DNA from: Pedobacter terrae
GTDB lineage: Bacteria; Bacteroidota; Bacteroidia; Sphingobacteriales; Sphingobacteriaceae
Length of the DNA: 64,000 bases
Direction: 5' to 3'
Assembly (NCBI RefSeq): GCF_900100705.1
Contig: NZ_FNCH01000006.1
Span: forward strand, 205,122-269,121
Positions 35,772 through 44,661 of this stretch are shown one piece after another (the stretch's first letter is position 1; every line of letters starts with the position of its first letter). The notes below the pieces were generated by a model. It did not search any database and was not told the DNA's origin. It saw only the letters and a list, made by a program, of their open reading frames with translations. Both the position numbers and the translations under genes were made by a program.

Positions 35772-35931
35772 ATGACCATTTTAACTTTTATCCTTACTTA
35801 ATCCCTGGTGTTTACTTGCAGGGCTGGTTGGATCGGTAATAGGCCCAGGCGGTGGAGTAATTGTAATTCCTTGCTTACACTTGTTTTTCATGTCGATATA
35901 TCTCAACTCAGAGTACAAGACAGCGATGTAG
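35772..35931 (+). pseudogene. Remnant of a TauE/SafE-family permease gene
   Basis: A start MTILTFILT reaches a stop. A frame change then restores LLAGLVGSVIGPGGGVIVIP, the typical N-terminal glycine-rich motif of TauE/SafE (DUF81) exporters, before TAG at 35929. The next 190 nt (to 36128) have scattered hydrophobic codons in mixed frames and could be further decayed sequence of the same gene. Confidence 0.55.
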
Positions 35932-36139
35932 AAAAATTGTGGACAAATTATTGAGATTTGGTGTAATTACGCCAATGGTCATTATACCAGTTCGCATATT
36001 GCTATTGATCATGACTCCTATTATGCGTATAATATTCTCGTTGATTGCTTTTTTCCTCGAAAGGATAAATTATATATTGTAATCACCGTAATTGTACTAA
36101 GCAGCATTTTTCGCGGATTAAAAACATAACCTCTCTATA

Positions 36140-36240
36140 TTTATACGGTATACATGAAACTTTTCAATTTTAACATAAAGTATATGATATACATGAAACT
36201 TTTGTATTTTTGATAAAAGTATACGATATACATGAAACTC
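36140..36240 (+). repeat. 39-bp tandem repeats running into the AAA ATPase start codon
   Basis: ATGAAACT occurs at 36154, 36193 and 36232, exactly 39 bp apart, each preceded by GTATA-rich sequence (GATATACATGAAACT in copies 2 and 3). The third ATG is the gene's start codon. The first two ATGs are in the same frame but end at TGA 36211. A -7-like TATTTTTG lies at 36205-36212. Confidence 0.85.
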
Positions 36241-37443
36241 ACAAAAAGGCCGACATATACAAATCGGATTATCCCGTTTATCAATAAACAAGTGATAAAA
36301 GTGCTTACTGGTCAAAGGCGGGTAGGCAAAAGCTATGTTATGCTTGAGTTAATTGAAAATATAAAGGCCACAGATGAAGATGCCAATATTGTATACATCA
36401 ATATGGAGGTGGATGATTTTTCGTACATTAAAACACACGAAGATCTATCTGCTTATCTTAAAGATAAATTCCCGTCAGATAAAAACAACTATTTTTTTAT
36501 CGATGAAGTTCAGGAAGTAAAAGAATTTGAACGGACTTTACGGAGTTTACTGGCAAAAAATACCTGCGATATTTATTGTACGGGTAGCAATGCCAATATG
36601 CTTTCTGGTGAACTTGCTACTCATTTATCAGGTAGGTACATGGTTTTTCAGATCCATGCTTTAAGCTTTCTCGAATTTCTAGAGTTTCATCAACTTGAAA
36701 ACAAATCAGAGTCACTTATGCTTTATCTTAAGTATGGGGGAATGCCATTTTTACCAAATATTGGGCTAGAAGAGGACCTGCCCTATGAATACCTTAGAAG
36801 TGTTTACGCTACAATATTGCTCAAAGATGTTGTAGCCAGAGAGAACATCCGTAATGTCTCCTTTCTAGAAAACCTGGTTACCTATCTCGCAGATAATATG
36901 GGAAGTTTATTTTCGGCCAACAATATCAGCAAATATCTAAAATCCCAAAAGGTAGATATTTCTACCCAGCTAACCATAAATTACTTACGGGCATTAAGCA
37001 ATACTTTTTTTGTGCATAAAGTTCAGCGCTCTGAAGTGGGCGGGCTAAAAATATTTGAGATAGGAGAAAAATATTACTTTGAAGATTTAGGCCTCCGAAA
37101 TGCCATTATCGGTTTTAATCAATTGGCAGATATCCATAAATTAATGGAGAACGCAGTTTACTTACACTTAAGACAACAGAACTTTAATGTTTTTGTTGGT
37201 AAACTCGGCGACCACGAAATTGATTTCGTGGCAGAAAAAAACGGCAAAAAGATGTACATACAAGTTTGCCTGACCATACAAAGTGAGAACACTGCGGCCA
37301 GGGAATTTGGAAATCTTTTAAAAATAGAAGACAACTATCCAAAATATGTTATTACCTTAAATGATATCATACTCGGGCAAAACAAAGACGGTATAATGCA
37401 GAAAAACCTACTCGAATTCTTATCTCAACAGAGCGATAACTAA
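36232..37443 (+). CDS. AAA ATPase with DUF4143 C-terminal domain
   Basis: A protein of 403 residues. Walker A is GQRRVGKS (27-34) and Walker B is NYFFIDEVQEV (about 83-93). A sensor-like CTGSNANMLSGE precedes the C-terminal DUF4143 domain (about 200-400). That domain contains HEIDFVAEKNGKKMYIQVCLT, where the nuclease-like ExK position reads QVC, so catalysis of DNA cleavage is doubtful. Members are abundant in Bacteroidota with no established function. Notable for 39-bp tandem repeats covering its promoter and start codon. Confidence 0.88.
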   Translation: MKLTKRPTYTNRIIPFINKQVIKVLTGQRRVGKSYVMLELIENIKATDEDANIVYINMEVDDFSYIKTHEDLSAYLKDKFPSDKNNYFFIDEVQEVKEFERTLRSLLAKNTCDIYCTGSNANMLSGELATHLSGRYMVFQIHALSFLEFLEFHQLENKSESLMLYLKYGGMPFLPNIGLEEDLPYEYLRSVYATILLKDVVARENIRNVSFLENLVTYLADNMGSLFSANNISKYLKSQKVDISTQLTINYLRALSNTFFVHKVQRSEVGGLKIFEIGEKYYFEDLGLRNAIIGFNQLADIHKLMENAVYLHLRQQNFNVFVGKLGDHEIDFVAEKNGKKMYIQVCLTIQSENTAAREFGNLLKIEDNYPKYVITLNDIILGQNKDGIMQKNLLEFLSQQSDN

Positions 37444-37472
37444 TAAATATTTAGATTAAATTATTCAAATAC

Positions 37473-37511
37473 AATAACCATAGGAAAGCATCAAAACCTC
37501 CTATGGTTATT
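37473..37511. terminator. Bidirectional hairpin between convergent genes
   Basis: A perfect 13-bp stem, AATAACCATAGGA (37473-37485) with TCCTATGGTTATT (37499-37511), 13-nt loop. It sits midway between the ends of the convergent ATPase and oxidoreductase genes. T-runs are weak on both sides. Confidence 0.7.
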
Positions 37512-37534
37512 CCTTTAACATTAAAAAAATATCT

Positions 37535-38389
37535 TTACTCTTTAACATGTTTAATTACGGCAATCAAATCTTCCTCTCCATATTTTGCCGTCGCCTCCTC
37601 AAAAGTATTTAATGCGGTTTTGGCCAAAGGGGAATCAAGTCCGATTGCTTTCGCCAGGGTTAAATCTTTTACAATATGTTTAAGGGCAAAAGCAGGCTTA
37701 TAGTTATCGGCTATAATAGCATCGCCTTTAATTTTGGTAAAAATGTTGGCTATAGCGCCATTGTTAAGCAGATTAAGCAGGTCTTCCGTTTCAATTCCCT
37801 GTTGATTGGCAAATACTACGGTTTCAGCCAAACCTTGGGTATATAAAGCCAGTAATGAATTAATGGCCAGTTTAGCCACATTACCTGCACCTGTATCGCC
37901 CAGGCGTACTGCCATTTTACCCATTTTTTCGAGCATGGGTTTTACCTGTTCAAAAGCAGTTTCATCTCCACCTACCATAATCACCAATTGTCCTGTTTCT
38001 GCCTGTTTTACACTCCCAGAAACCGGTGCATCTAAATATTGTGCTCCTTTTTCTTTACACAGCGTGTCCATTTCTTTTGAAATAGCTGGAGAAACTGTAC
38101 TCATATTAATCATGATTTTACCTGAAATTTCTGCGCTTAAAAGGCCTTCTGGCCCCTTAAAAATCTGCTCAATTGCAGCATCATCAGATACCATAATGAT
38201 TACTACATCAGTAACTGCAATTAACTCTTTGGGTGTTCCGGCAATCAATGCACCAATTTCTTTCAAAGCTGCTTCTTTATCCTTACTCCTGTTATAAATA
38301 GTAACTGCATAGTCTGCTTTTAACAATTGTTCTGCCATTGGGATCCCCATATTGCCCAAGCCAATCCAACCTATTTTTGTTGTGTTCAT
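37535..38389 (-). CDS. NAD(P)-dependent oxidoreductase, 3-hydroxyisobutyrate dehydrogenase family
   Basis: A protein of 284 residues. N-terminal Rossmann fold with IGWIGLGNMGIPMAEQLL, substrate-binding DAPVSGSVKQAETGQL, GDTGAGNVAKLAINSLL with the family's catalytic Lys, and C-terminal KDLTLAKAIG. Family members reduce or oxidise beta-hydroxyacids or succinic semialdehyde-type substrates; the exact substrate is not readable. It appears monocistronic. Confidence 0.9.
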   Translation of the reverse strand: MNTTKIGWIGLGNMGIPMAEQLLKADYAVTIYNRSKDKEAALKEIGALIAGTPKELIAVTDVVIIMVSDDAAIEQIFKGPEGLLSAEISGKIMINMSTVSPAISKEMDTLCKEKGAQYLDAPVSGSVKQAETGQLVIMVGGDETAFEQVKPMLEKMGKMAVRLGDTGAGNVAKLAINSLLALYTQGLAETVVFANQQGIETEDLLNLLNNGAIANIFTKIKGDAIIADNYKPAFALKHIVKDLTLAKAIGLDSPLAKTALNTFEEATAKYGEEDLIAVIKHVKE

Positions 38390-38561
38390 GTTGTTGTTTT
38401 TATGATAAACAAATGTGGTAAAGAAAAAGCTGAAATTATTTAGCAGTTGGTAAAAATACTACTGCGAAATGATTTATTTCGAGTTTGCAGCATCAATTTA
38501 CTAATTTTATTAGTAAATTCACTGCGAATAAAATTTGATAGCACAAAAGCAATTCGCAAAC

Positions 38562-39665
38562 ATGGCCAGCCTACTGAAAGATTTATACTCTCCTGCTTTT
38601 TATGATCGTTTAAGCAATGCCTTAGCGATTTGCATTCCAAAATTTGATAAAGGAAAATTTATCAAAGCAGTTTTTATTCCTGAATTTGAATCAAAGGAAC
38701 TTAAAGAGCGAATGAAACATACTACCAGGGTATTACATGACTTTTTACCTGAAGATTACCCTCAAACCATTACGTTCATTAAGAAAATAATTGAACAATT
38801 AAGGATACAAGGCATTGGAGCGGACGGCCTGGCTTATATGTTTTTACCTGATTATATTGAAACCTACGGTATTGATGATTTAGCAAGTTCTGTTGAAGCG
38901 CTGGAGTTCATTACCCAATTTGTAAGTTGCGAATTTGCTGTTCGTCCATTTATCTTAAAATATGAAAATGAGATGATTTTAAGGATGCAAGAATGGTCGC
39001 TGCACGAAAGCCATAAAGTAAGAAGGCTTGCAAGCGAAGGCAGCCGTCCGCGATTACCCTGGGCCATGGGTATTCCCTTTCTGAAAAAAGACCCTACATC
39101 CATTTTACCCATATTGGAAAATCTTAAAACAGATCCATCGGAATATGTAAGGCGGAGTGTTGCCAATAACTTAAACGATATTGCAAAAGATCACCCTCAT
39201 GTGGTTTTAAATATGGCTAAAAAATGGTCGGGTTTAGGTGCCGAAACCGATGCAATTATTAAACATGGCAGCCGTACATTACTTAAACAGGGGCATGCCG
39301 ATATTCTTAAACATTATGGCTTAGATGATGCAGGGGTTTTATTAAAAGATTTCAAAATTTTAACGCCCCAGATTGGCATTGGCGAAAGCCTGGAGTTTTC
39401 GTTTTCTATTTTTAATAGCAATCCTGCTGAACAAAAAGTGAGACTGGAATACGCTGTTTATTATAAAAAACAAAATGGGCAGAATACTAAAAAAGTATAT
39501 AAAATTTCGGAAAGGATTTATCCCGCCGGTACAACCATAAACATCATCAGAAAACAAAAATTTGTGCTGATTACCACACGTAAATTTCATTTGGGCGACC
39601 ATCAGATCTCGATCATTATCAACGGTGCCGAAAAGAATATTTTACACTTTACATTAATGGCTTAA
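38562..39665 (+). CDS. DNA alkylation repair (AlkD-like HEAT repeat) protein
   Basis: A protein of 367 residues. The N-terminal two-thirds are HEAT-like repeats typical of AlkD-related glycosylase-like proteins (HESHKVRRLASEGSRPRLPW, DPSEYVRRSVANNLNDIAKD, KHGSRTLLKQGH). The C-terminal third (about 265-367) is a beta-rich Ig-like extension (SLEFSFSIFNSNPAEQKVRL). ATG 38562 is chosen over an upstream TTG at 38535. AlkD-type proteins excise bulky N-alkyl bases; catalytic competence here is not certain. Its end overlaps the convergent NUDIX gene by 12 nt. Confidence 0.88.
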   Translation: MASLLKDLYSPAFYDRLSNALAICIPKFDKGKFIKAVFIPEFESKELKERMKHTTRVLHDFLPEDYPQTITFIKKIIEQLRIQGIGADGLAYMFLPDYIETYGIDDLASSVEALEFITQFVSCEFAVRPFILKYENEMILRMQEWSLHESHKVRRLASEGSRPRLPWAMGIPFLKKDPTSILPILENLKTDPSEYVRRSVANNLNDIAKDHPHVVLNMAKKWSGLGAETDAIIKHGSRTLLKQGHADILKHYGLDDAGVLLKDFKILTPQIGIGESLEFSFSIFNSNPAEQKVRLEYAVYYKKQNGQNTKKVYKISERIYPAGTTINIIRKQKFVLITTRKFHLGDHQISIIINGAEKNILHFTLMA

Positions 39666-40112
39666 CTTTAATTTTAATTCATCAAGTAAAGCAATCTGCT
39701 TTTCGTTAATGTAGGTGCTGGCATCAGCGTAAGTAAACCAATTGGCTTTGTCTATTTCTGCAAAACTTTGTTTTTTACCCGACCGTGGTGGCCATTCTAT
39801 TTCGAAGGTGTTACTAACAATAGTTAAGGGATCAAGGTCTGCTTCAAATGCCCAGCATAATACTTTTTTACCTCCCTTTTGCACAATAGGGGTTAATTCG
39901 ATGAAATCGCCAGTTAAGCTTTGGCCTGTTTCCTCTTTAAATTCTCGGATGGCAGCCGTTAAGGCTTCTTCACCTTCATTTAATTCTCCTTTGGGCACAG
40001 TCCAAAAGCCAAGGTCCTTTTTGGCAAAAAATGGTCCACCGGGATGAACCAGAAAAAATTCGATCTGACGGTTTTTTCTTCTGAAGAGCAAGATTCCTGC
40101 GCTTTGTTTCAT
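39654..40112 (-). CDS. NUDIX hydrolase
   Basis: A protein of 152 residues. The Nudix box GELNEGEEALTAAIREFKEE(TG) is intact. It is preceded by MKQSAGILLFRRKNRQIEFFLVHPGG, the pattern of the Ap4A-hydrolase/mutT-like group. It probably hydrolyses a nucleoside diphosphate-linked substrate. Convergent with the AlkD-like gene, overlapping by 12 nt, and possibly linked to it in DNA or nucleotide damage handling (inference). Confidence 0.92.
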   Translation of the reverse strand: MKQSAGILLFRRKNRQIEFFLVHPGGPFFAKKDLGFWTVPKGELNEGEEALTAAIREFKEETGQSLTGDFIELTPIVQKGGKKVLCWAFEADLDPLTIVSNTFEIEWPPRSGKKQSFAEIDKANWFTYADASTYINEKQIALLDELKLKLSH

Positions 40113-40232
40113 TAATTTAAGATAGAAATTTGGAATTAAAAATGGGTGATAAACTGGGTACTGTAGTTTTTACTAAAGATCCTGAAATAAATTCCGGATG
40201 ACGATAGCTTCATAGATAAATCTAAATCCAAT

Positions 40233-40267
40233 AAAAAAAGCAGCAGACTCTTTTAAAATCTACTGCT
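40233..40267 (-). terminator. Terminator of the 63-aa gene
   Basis: On the minus strand the stem AGCAGTAGA / TCTGCTGCT (one mismatch) is followed by T7. It lies 40 nt after the stop of the small gene at 40307. Confidence 0.8.
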
Positions 40268-40306
40268 CTATATCATCTGGTGTAAAGAGGTTTTGTTGGA
40301 AGCGTT

Positions 40307-40498
40307 TTACAACAATCCGTACAGGCCATGCGCATAATTTCTTAAAGAGGATGATACCGTCTTCATTTTATCTGGCGATGGGCCTTTTACTTTATATGCT
40401 TCTGGATGAAGTTCTAAAGGTTGCTCGTTAACTTGTTCTAATGTGTTTCTATTGCTTAGTGTAGCATGCTGTTCTTCGCTTAATTTTAAAGGTGCCAT
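40307..40498 (-). CDS. Small hypothetical soluble protein (63 aa)
   Basis: MAPLKLSEEQHATLSNRNTL..., a polar protein of 63 residues with a basic C-terminal part (MKTVSSSLRNYAHGLYGLL). No family is recognised and there is no signal peptide. A proper terminator 40 nt downstream, and its position between NUDIX and GH92 genes on the same strand, support a real transcript. Confidence 0.6.
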   Translation of the reverse strand: MAPLKLSEEQHATLSNRNTLEQVNEQPLELHPEAYKVKGPSPDKMKTVSSSLRNYAHGLYGLL

Positions 40499-40568
40499 GA
40501 TCTTAAATTTATACTATAACAACAGCAATACCGGGATTTAGTTTGCTATATTTAGTTAATTTTTTAAA

Positions 40569-42653
40569 TTATTTTTCAAGACTTGAAATCCAGTTTTCCG
40601 TATCTGAAATTTTAACCGGCATGGCTGAAGCAACGATTTTCAGCACCCCACCTGCATTGATCTCTTCCTGCGTGATAAAGTTCTTTTTGTAAGGCTTTCC
40701 ATTGAGAAAAACAGCCTTGATATATTTATTTTTGAGGTTAAAATTTTCGGTTTCGATGGTAAAGGTCTTTCCTTTTGGCAGGTTATAGGTTAACGAAGGA
40801 AACAAAGGTACATTCAGATAATAAATAGGCCAGCCTACGCAGGCAGGAGAAAAACCGCTTGCAGCAAACACGTACCAGGCACTCATCGCCCCGGCATCAT
40901 CATCCATGGTACGCAGATAGGCTTTTGGCTGGTTTCGGTAGATTTTACCGATATAACTGCCAATTCCACGGCTATTATCATTAAAATAATTCTGAATTAC
41001 CGTGTCAGCCGCCAGTTGATGCATCCAATATTGCGATTTATAACCCGACCTGGTTACATTATACATCAATGGAACCTGTAAATCGGGTTCGTTGGCATGG
41101 TTATATAAATCGCGGGCGAAAAACTCATCAAGTTTTGCCAGATAGGATTCCTCTCCTCCATCTAGTTCAATTAATCCTTTAAAGTCATAAGGCACAAACC
41201 ACCGATATTGCCAGATGGTACCCTGGTATAAACCACGGGCCTGCATCCGGTCCACATCATTTTTGGTCATGTCTTTAAAGTCTTTGTTCCAATATTTCTT
41301 GTATTCAAGCGCCTTATTGAGATAAAAATCTGATTTTTCTTTATTATTTAAAATTTTAAAAATTTCTGACAGGGCCCAATTGTCATAACTCGATTCTAAA
41401 GCTTTATCCGGAGATTTGTAATCCAATCCATTTACCTCTTTCACTAGTGAATCGGCAATTTTGCTGAAGTCTACATGATATCCTTTGCGATAAGCATCAA
41501 GCAAAACCACAATGGCATGCTCAGAACGTACGGTGTTTGATGGCTCATTTTGCCCGGCATAATCTTTTTTGCCCGAATGATATAGGTCGGCAATAGAATT
41601 CACCATTCCGGCATACCTATCCTGTTCAATTAGTGAAAGCAAAGGTAACTGCGTACGGTAATTATCCCAGATGGCCCAGCCATTGTAACGGATTTCTTTA
41701 TCTTTCTGAATTTCACCCTTTGTATTGCGGTATGTTCCATCAGCTTCGGATATGACATATGGCGACTGCATGGTACGGTATAAAAGCGAATAAAAAAGCT
41801 TTGCACTTTCCAGATCACCATTTACGGCAATTTTAGAAAGATTTGTATTCCAATCGGCTTTGCTTTGTTCTTTTACGGTGTTGAATAGATTTTTATTGAT
41901 AGAATTTTTTGCAGCTTCAATACTTACAGCAGAAAGTGCAATATTGATTCCTACTGAAGTTAACTCTCCTTTGAGCATGGCTATCATTTTATGCTCATCG
42001 ACTACTTTCCATGATACGTTATCTCCGATCTCCATATAGTAAAACAACTTGTATTTACCTACACCACAAGTTGTTTTCGAAGTAATCCACCCACTGATGG
42101 TATTGCCGTTTACCTCATGCGATTCGGCTACAAAAGCACCATTAAAAGCATAACCTAAATCGAAGTAAAAACCTTTAGGTCCTTTCGGGAATTGGTAAAA
42201 ATGCTTCCCTGCTTTACCCAATACCGTAAAACTGGCTTTAATTTTATTTTCAAAACCAACTTCATAATAACCCGGACTTGCCTTTTCAGAAACCTTAATC
42301 AGCGTTGACTGTGCCGGATCGTTACCTAGAAATGGTTTGATGAAAATATTACCACCTGAACCCTGGCAGCCTACTCCTTCAAAACGGTTGTGCGTAAACC
42401 CTTCAAATTTCCTGGCCAGGAATTCGTAACCTGTATGCGTTTTAGGGTAAGTCTGCGGCCCTATACTCAACATACTAAAAGGTGCCGAGGCAGCTGGCGA
42501 CATCTGTCCGTGATCGGCAGAAGAGCCTAAGAAAACATTCACCTGATCGACCGGTTTTGCATTTTTAACGGAAAAAAGTTGCGCTTTCTGCTGCGCTAAA
42601 ACGTTTAATGAAAGAAGTGCTAATAAGGCCAGTAATTTAAAGGAAAGCTTCAT
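40569..42653 (-). CDS. GH92-family alpha-mannosidase-like glycosidase
   Basis: A protein of 694 residues with a signal peptide (LLALLALLSLNVLAQ). GH92 hallmarks: VDQVNVFLGSSADHGQMSPAASAPFSML near the N-terminus, HTGYEFLARKFEGFTHNRFEGVGC, YNGWAIWDNYRTQLPLLSL, EPSNTVRSEHAIV, and DDDAGAMSAWYVFAASGFSP...GWPIYYLNVPLFPS near the C-terminus. GH92 enzymes are calcium-dependent exo-alpha-mannosidases acting on N-glycans or mannans. Periplasmic or surface. No SusCD pair is adjacent. Confidence 0.92.
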   Translation of the reverse strand: MKLSFKLLALLALLSLNVLAQQKAQLFSVKNAKPVDQVNVFLGSSADHGQMSPAASAPFSMLSIGPQTYPKTHTGYEFLARKFEGFTHNRFEGVGCQGSGGNIFIKPFLGNDPAQSTLIKVSEKASPGYYEVGFENKIKASFTVLGKAGKHFYQFPKGPKGFYFDLGYAFNGAFVAESHEVNGNTISGWITSKTTCGVGKYKLFYYMEIGDNVSWKVVDEHKMIAMLKGELTSVGINIALSAVSIEAAKNSINKNLFNTVKEQSKADWNTNLSKIAVNGDLESAKLFYSLLYRTMQSPYVISEADGTYRNTKGEIQKDKEIRYNGWAIWDNYRTQLPLLSLIEQDRYAGMVNSIADLYHSGKKDYAGQNEPSNTVRSEHAIVVLLDAYRKGYHVDFSKIADSLVKEVNGLDYKSPDKALESSYDNWALSEIFKILNNKEKSDFYLNKALEYKKYWNKDFKDMTKNDVDRMQARGLYQGTIWQYRWFVPYDFKGLIELDGGEESYLAKLDEFFARDLYNHANEPDLQVPLMYNVTRSGYKSQYWMHQLAADTVIQNYFNDNSRGIGSYIGKIYRNQPKAYLRTMDDDAGAMSAWYVFAASGFSPACVGWPIYYLNVPLFPSLTYNLPKGKTFTIETENFNLKNKYIKAVFLNGKPYKKNFITQEEINAGGVLKIVASAMPVKISDTENWISSLEK

Positions 42654-42931
42654 TATTTGTGTTTATTTTTAATATCTGCCTAAAATAGTATTTTAACATG
42701 AAGTAGGTATTATGTTTTAGGTTCTTTACAAAGGGGAATAAAAGGGTGAGTACAGTTTGCTACTAAACAATAAATATATGATGATTTGGAGCGCAATGCC
42801 TGTGCATAGCAACAAGTTTCTTCCCGTTTTACGCTGATACGCTTCGCTGCCTCGTTCCTCGTTGCTGCAGGGTAACGCTTCAACCGGGGCTAGGTGGCTA
42901 ACTCAGTGTTCCATTTGTAGGGATTGCAGGG

Positions 42932-43040
42932 TGCACAAACCCCTGATCCTAAACCCGATTGCAGCGAACACGAAGTGAAACGGAGTAAAGCGCAAAGCGG
43001 GGCTATCAGCCTCCAAGCACCACAGGCCACTCGTTTCCTA
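42932..43040 (+). repeat. Interspersed intergenic repeat, family 2, copy 1
   Basis: From TGCACAAACCCCTGATCCTA through AAACCCGATTGCAGCGAACA to CACTCGTTTCCTA. The surrounding gene-free interval (42654-43286) holds this, a second copy and a terminator. Confidence 0.7.
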
Positions 43041-43106
43041 ATCCTAAAACATAATATCCTTGGAGCTATATGGCTATAGCAGCATTTCATTTTTTAGGTT
43101 GCAATA

Positions 43107-43220
43107 TGCACAAACCTTTGTTCCTAAACCCGATTAAAGCGAAATAGCCCGGAGCGCAGCGAGGACTATAAGCGGAAGCGGGACTGTATACCGCCAAGAA
43201 CCACAGTTCGCTCATTTCCA
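43107..43220 (+). repeat. Interspersed intergenic repeat, family 2, copy 2
   Basis: TGCACAAACCTTTGTTCCTA, AAACCCGATTAAAGCGAAAT, GGAGCGCAGCGAGGACTATA and GCTCATTTCC follow the same order as copy 1. No ORF of interest within. Confidence 0.7.
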
Positions 43221-43231
43221 AAAAAAAGGAC

Positions 43232-43268
43232 AAAAAAAAGCCGCCCCAAATATTAAACTGGGACGGCT
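43232..43268 (-). terminator. Terminator of the DUF2911 gene
   Basis: On the minus strand AGCCGTCCCA pairs with TGGGGCGGCT (one mismatch) and is followed by T8. It lies about 20 nt after the stop of the DUF2911 gene. Confidence 0.88.
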
Positions 43269-43286
43269 CTGAATAATTTTATCTAG

Positions 43287-43805
43287 TTATTTAATATTAA
43301 CCGGAACAGAAATTTTATCCCATTCTAAAGCAAAACCGCTTTTGGTAATTTTATAAACCAAACGCTCTTGTGTTGCTTTTAATGCTTTGGTTTTAACATC
43401 TACACGTAATGCATCTTTAGCTTCTTCGTATTTGTAAGCACCCCATTGCTTTGGTTCTTTGTTAAAAATAGCGGTCCATGTTCCACTTTCTTTAGGGATT
43501 AAAAAGAAACTGTATTTTCCTGCTGCCAAAGGTTTACCCTCTACCATGATATCTTTATCGGTTTCAAAAGTAGTAGCTTCATTTGCGCCTGCACGCCACA
43601 CTTTATCAAAAGCTTCTAGCCCGCCCCAGATTTTACGTCCTTTTACGGCTGGGCTGCTGTAGTTGATGGTGATGGTTGCGCCTTTAACTTTTCCTGTTGC
43701 GGTTGCCGCAGGACTTGGCTTAGGCTGTGCATCCTGTGCCATTGCACTTACTGAAACGGTAATTGCCGTAAATAGCAATGTGATTGATTTAATCAATGTT
43801 TTCAT
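43287..43805 (-). CDS. DUF2911-family secreted protein
   Basis: A protein of 172 residues with a signal peptide ([15 protein letters not shown]). The DUF2911 core is clear: [61 protein letters not shown], and a C-terminal [11 protein letters not shown]. Family members are periplasmic and of unknown function. It seems monocistronic with its own terminator. Confidence 0.9.
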   Translation of the reverse strand: MKTLIKSITLLFTAITVSVSAMAQDAQPKPSPAATATGKVKGATITINYSSPAVKGRKIWGGLEAFDKVWRAGANEATTFETDKDIMVEGKPLAAGKYSFFLIPKESGTWTAIFNKEPKQWGAYKYEEAKDALRVDVKTKALKATQERLVYKITKSGFALEWDKISVPVNIK

Positions 43806-43947
43806 AGTATTGTATTTATCTGTTTTTGTTGTTTTTAATTTTACGAATTTATGGCTTTAGGTTGATAAAAACTATAATCCTAGTGTCTAAAAAATTGCGG
43901 AAACTTTACTGTTTTTAATTTATTTCCTGGTTATAGATTAAATCTCT

Positions 43948-44571
43948 TTATTTCCTTTTTCCAATAAACCTGATTACCGACCCCTGTCCGTTATGAAATA
44001 AGCCTTCATTCAGTTCAATTTCTTTTTCTTCCAGCACAATAATCTCAAAATTTTCAAAATCAGCCCTTATTTCATCGATCGAAAATAGCATATCGATTTC
44101 TTTCGGTCCACCAACTTTTTCATCTTTGGCAAGATAATCAAGGTGTTGCTTGCTAAAAGCTTCGAAAATGAGTAAACCGCCCCTGCGTAAATAATTGCTT
44201 AATATTTTGTGGTAGATTGATTTAATTGCGGATGGAAAGTGCGCATAAATTAAGGCAATAGCATCAAACTGTTCAGCTTTATAGTCCAGCTCCTGCAGTT
44301 CGCCCACCTGGTAATCAATGCTAACGTTATTGTTTTCTGCAAGTTGAAGGGCTTTGTTCTTTCCTTCAATACTAATATCAAAGGCGGAAACCTTCCAACC
44401 GAGTTTAGCTGCGAAAACAGCATTCCGGCCTTCGCCTTCTGCCGGAAAAAGTATTGTTCCGGTCTCGAGCTGCATCAACTGTTCTTTTAAATAGTTATTT
44501 GGTTGTTCGCCATAAGCAAACTCATCAGTACCGTATCGGTCATTCCACCGATCAACCCAAGCGTCATTCAT
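43948..44571 (-). CDS. Class I SAM-dependent methyltransferase
   Basis: A protein of 207 residues. The SAM-binding region [20 protein letters not shown] occupies motif I (EGEGRN, as in the TehB-like/thiopurine-type group), with [19 protein letters not shown] as motif II and [12 protein letters not shown] as motif IV. The substrate is not readable from sequence. It stands between DUF2911 and the symporter operon on the same strand. Confidence 0.88.
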   Translation of the reverse strand: MNDAWVDRWNDRYGTDEFAYGEQPNNYLKEQLMQLETGTILFPAEGEGRNAVFAAKLGWKVSAFDISIEGKNKALQLAENNNVSIDYQVGELQELDYKAEQFDAIALIYAHFPSAIKSIYHKILSNYLRRGGLLIFEAFSKQHLDYLAKDEKVGGPKEIDMLFSIDEIRADFENFEIIVLEEKEIELNEGLFHNGQGSVIRFIGKRK

Positions 44572-44661
44572 ATTTAGCGTTATCTATTTGTCGAAAATAA
44601 AGGTATTACATTTTAGCCTTGTAGCCGACAAGTGAATATCTGCTGCACGTAAAAATTACCT

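Noticed and set aside
36140..36240. Possible CRISPR array
   Set aside because: The 39-bp units are continuous tandem repeats without unique spacers and there are no cas genes.
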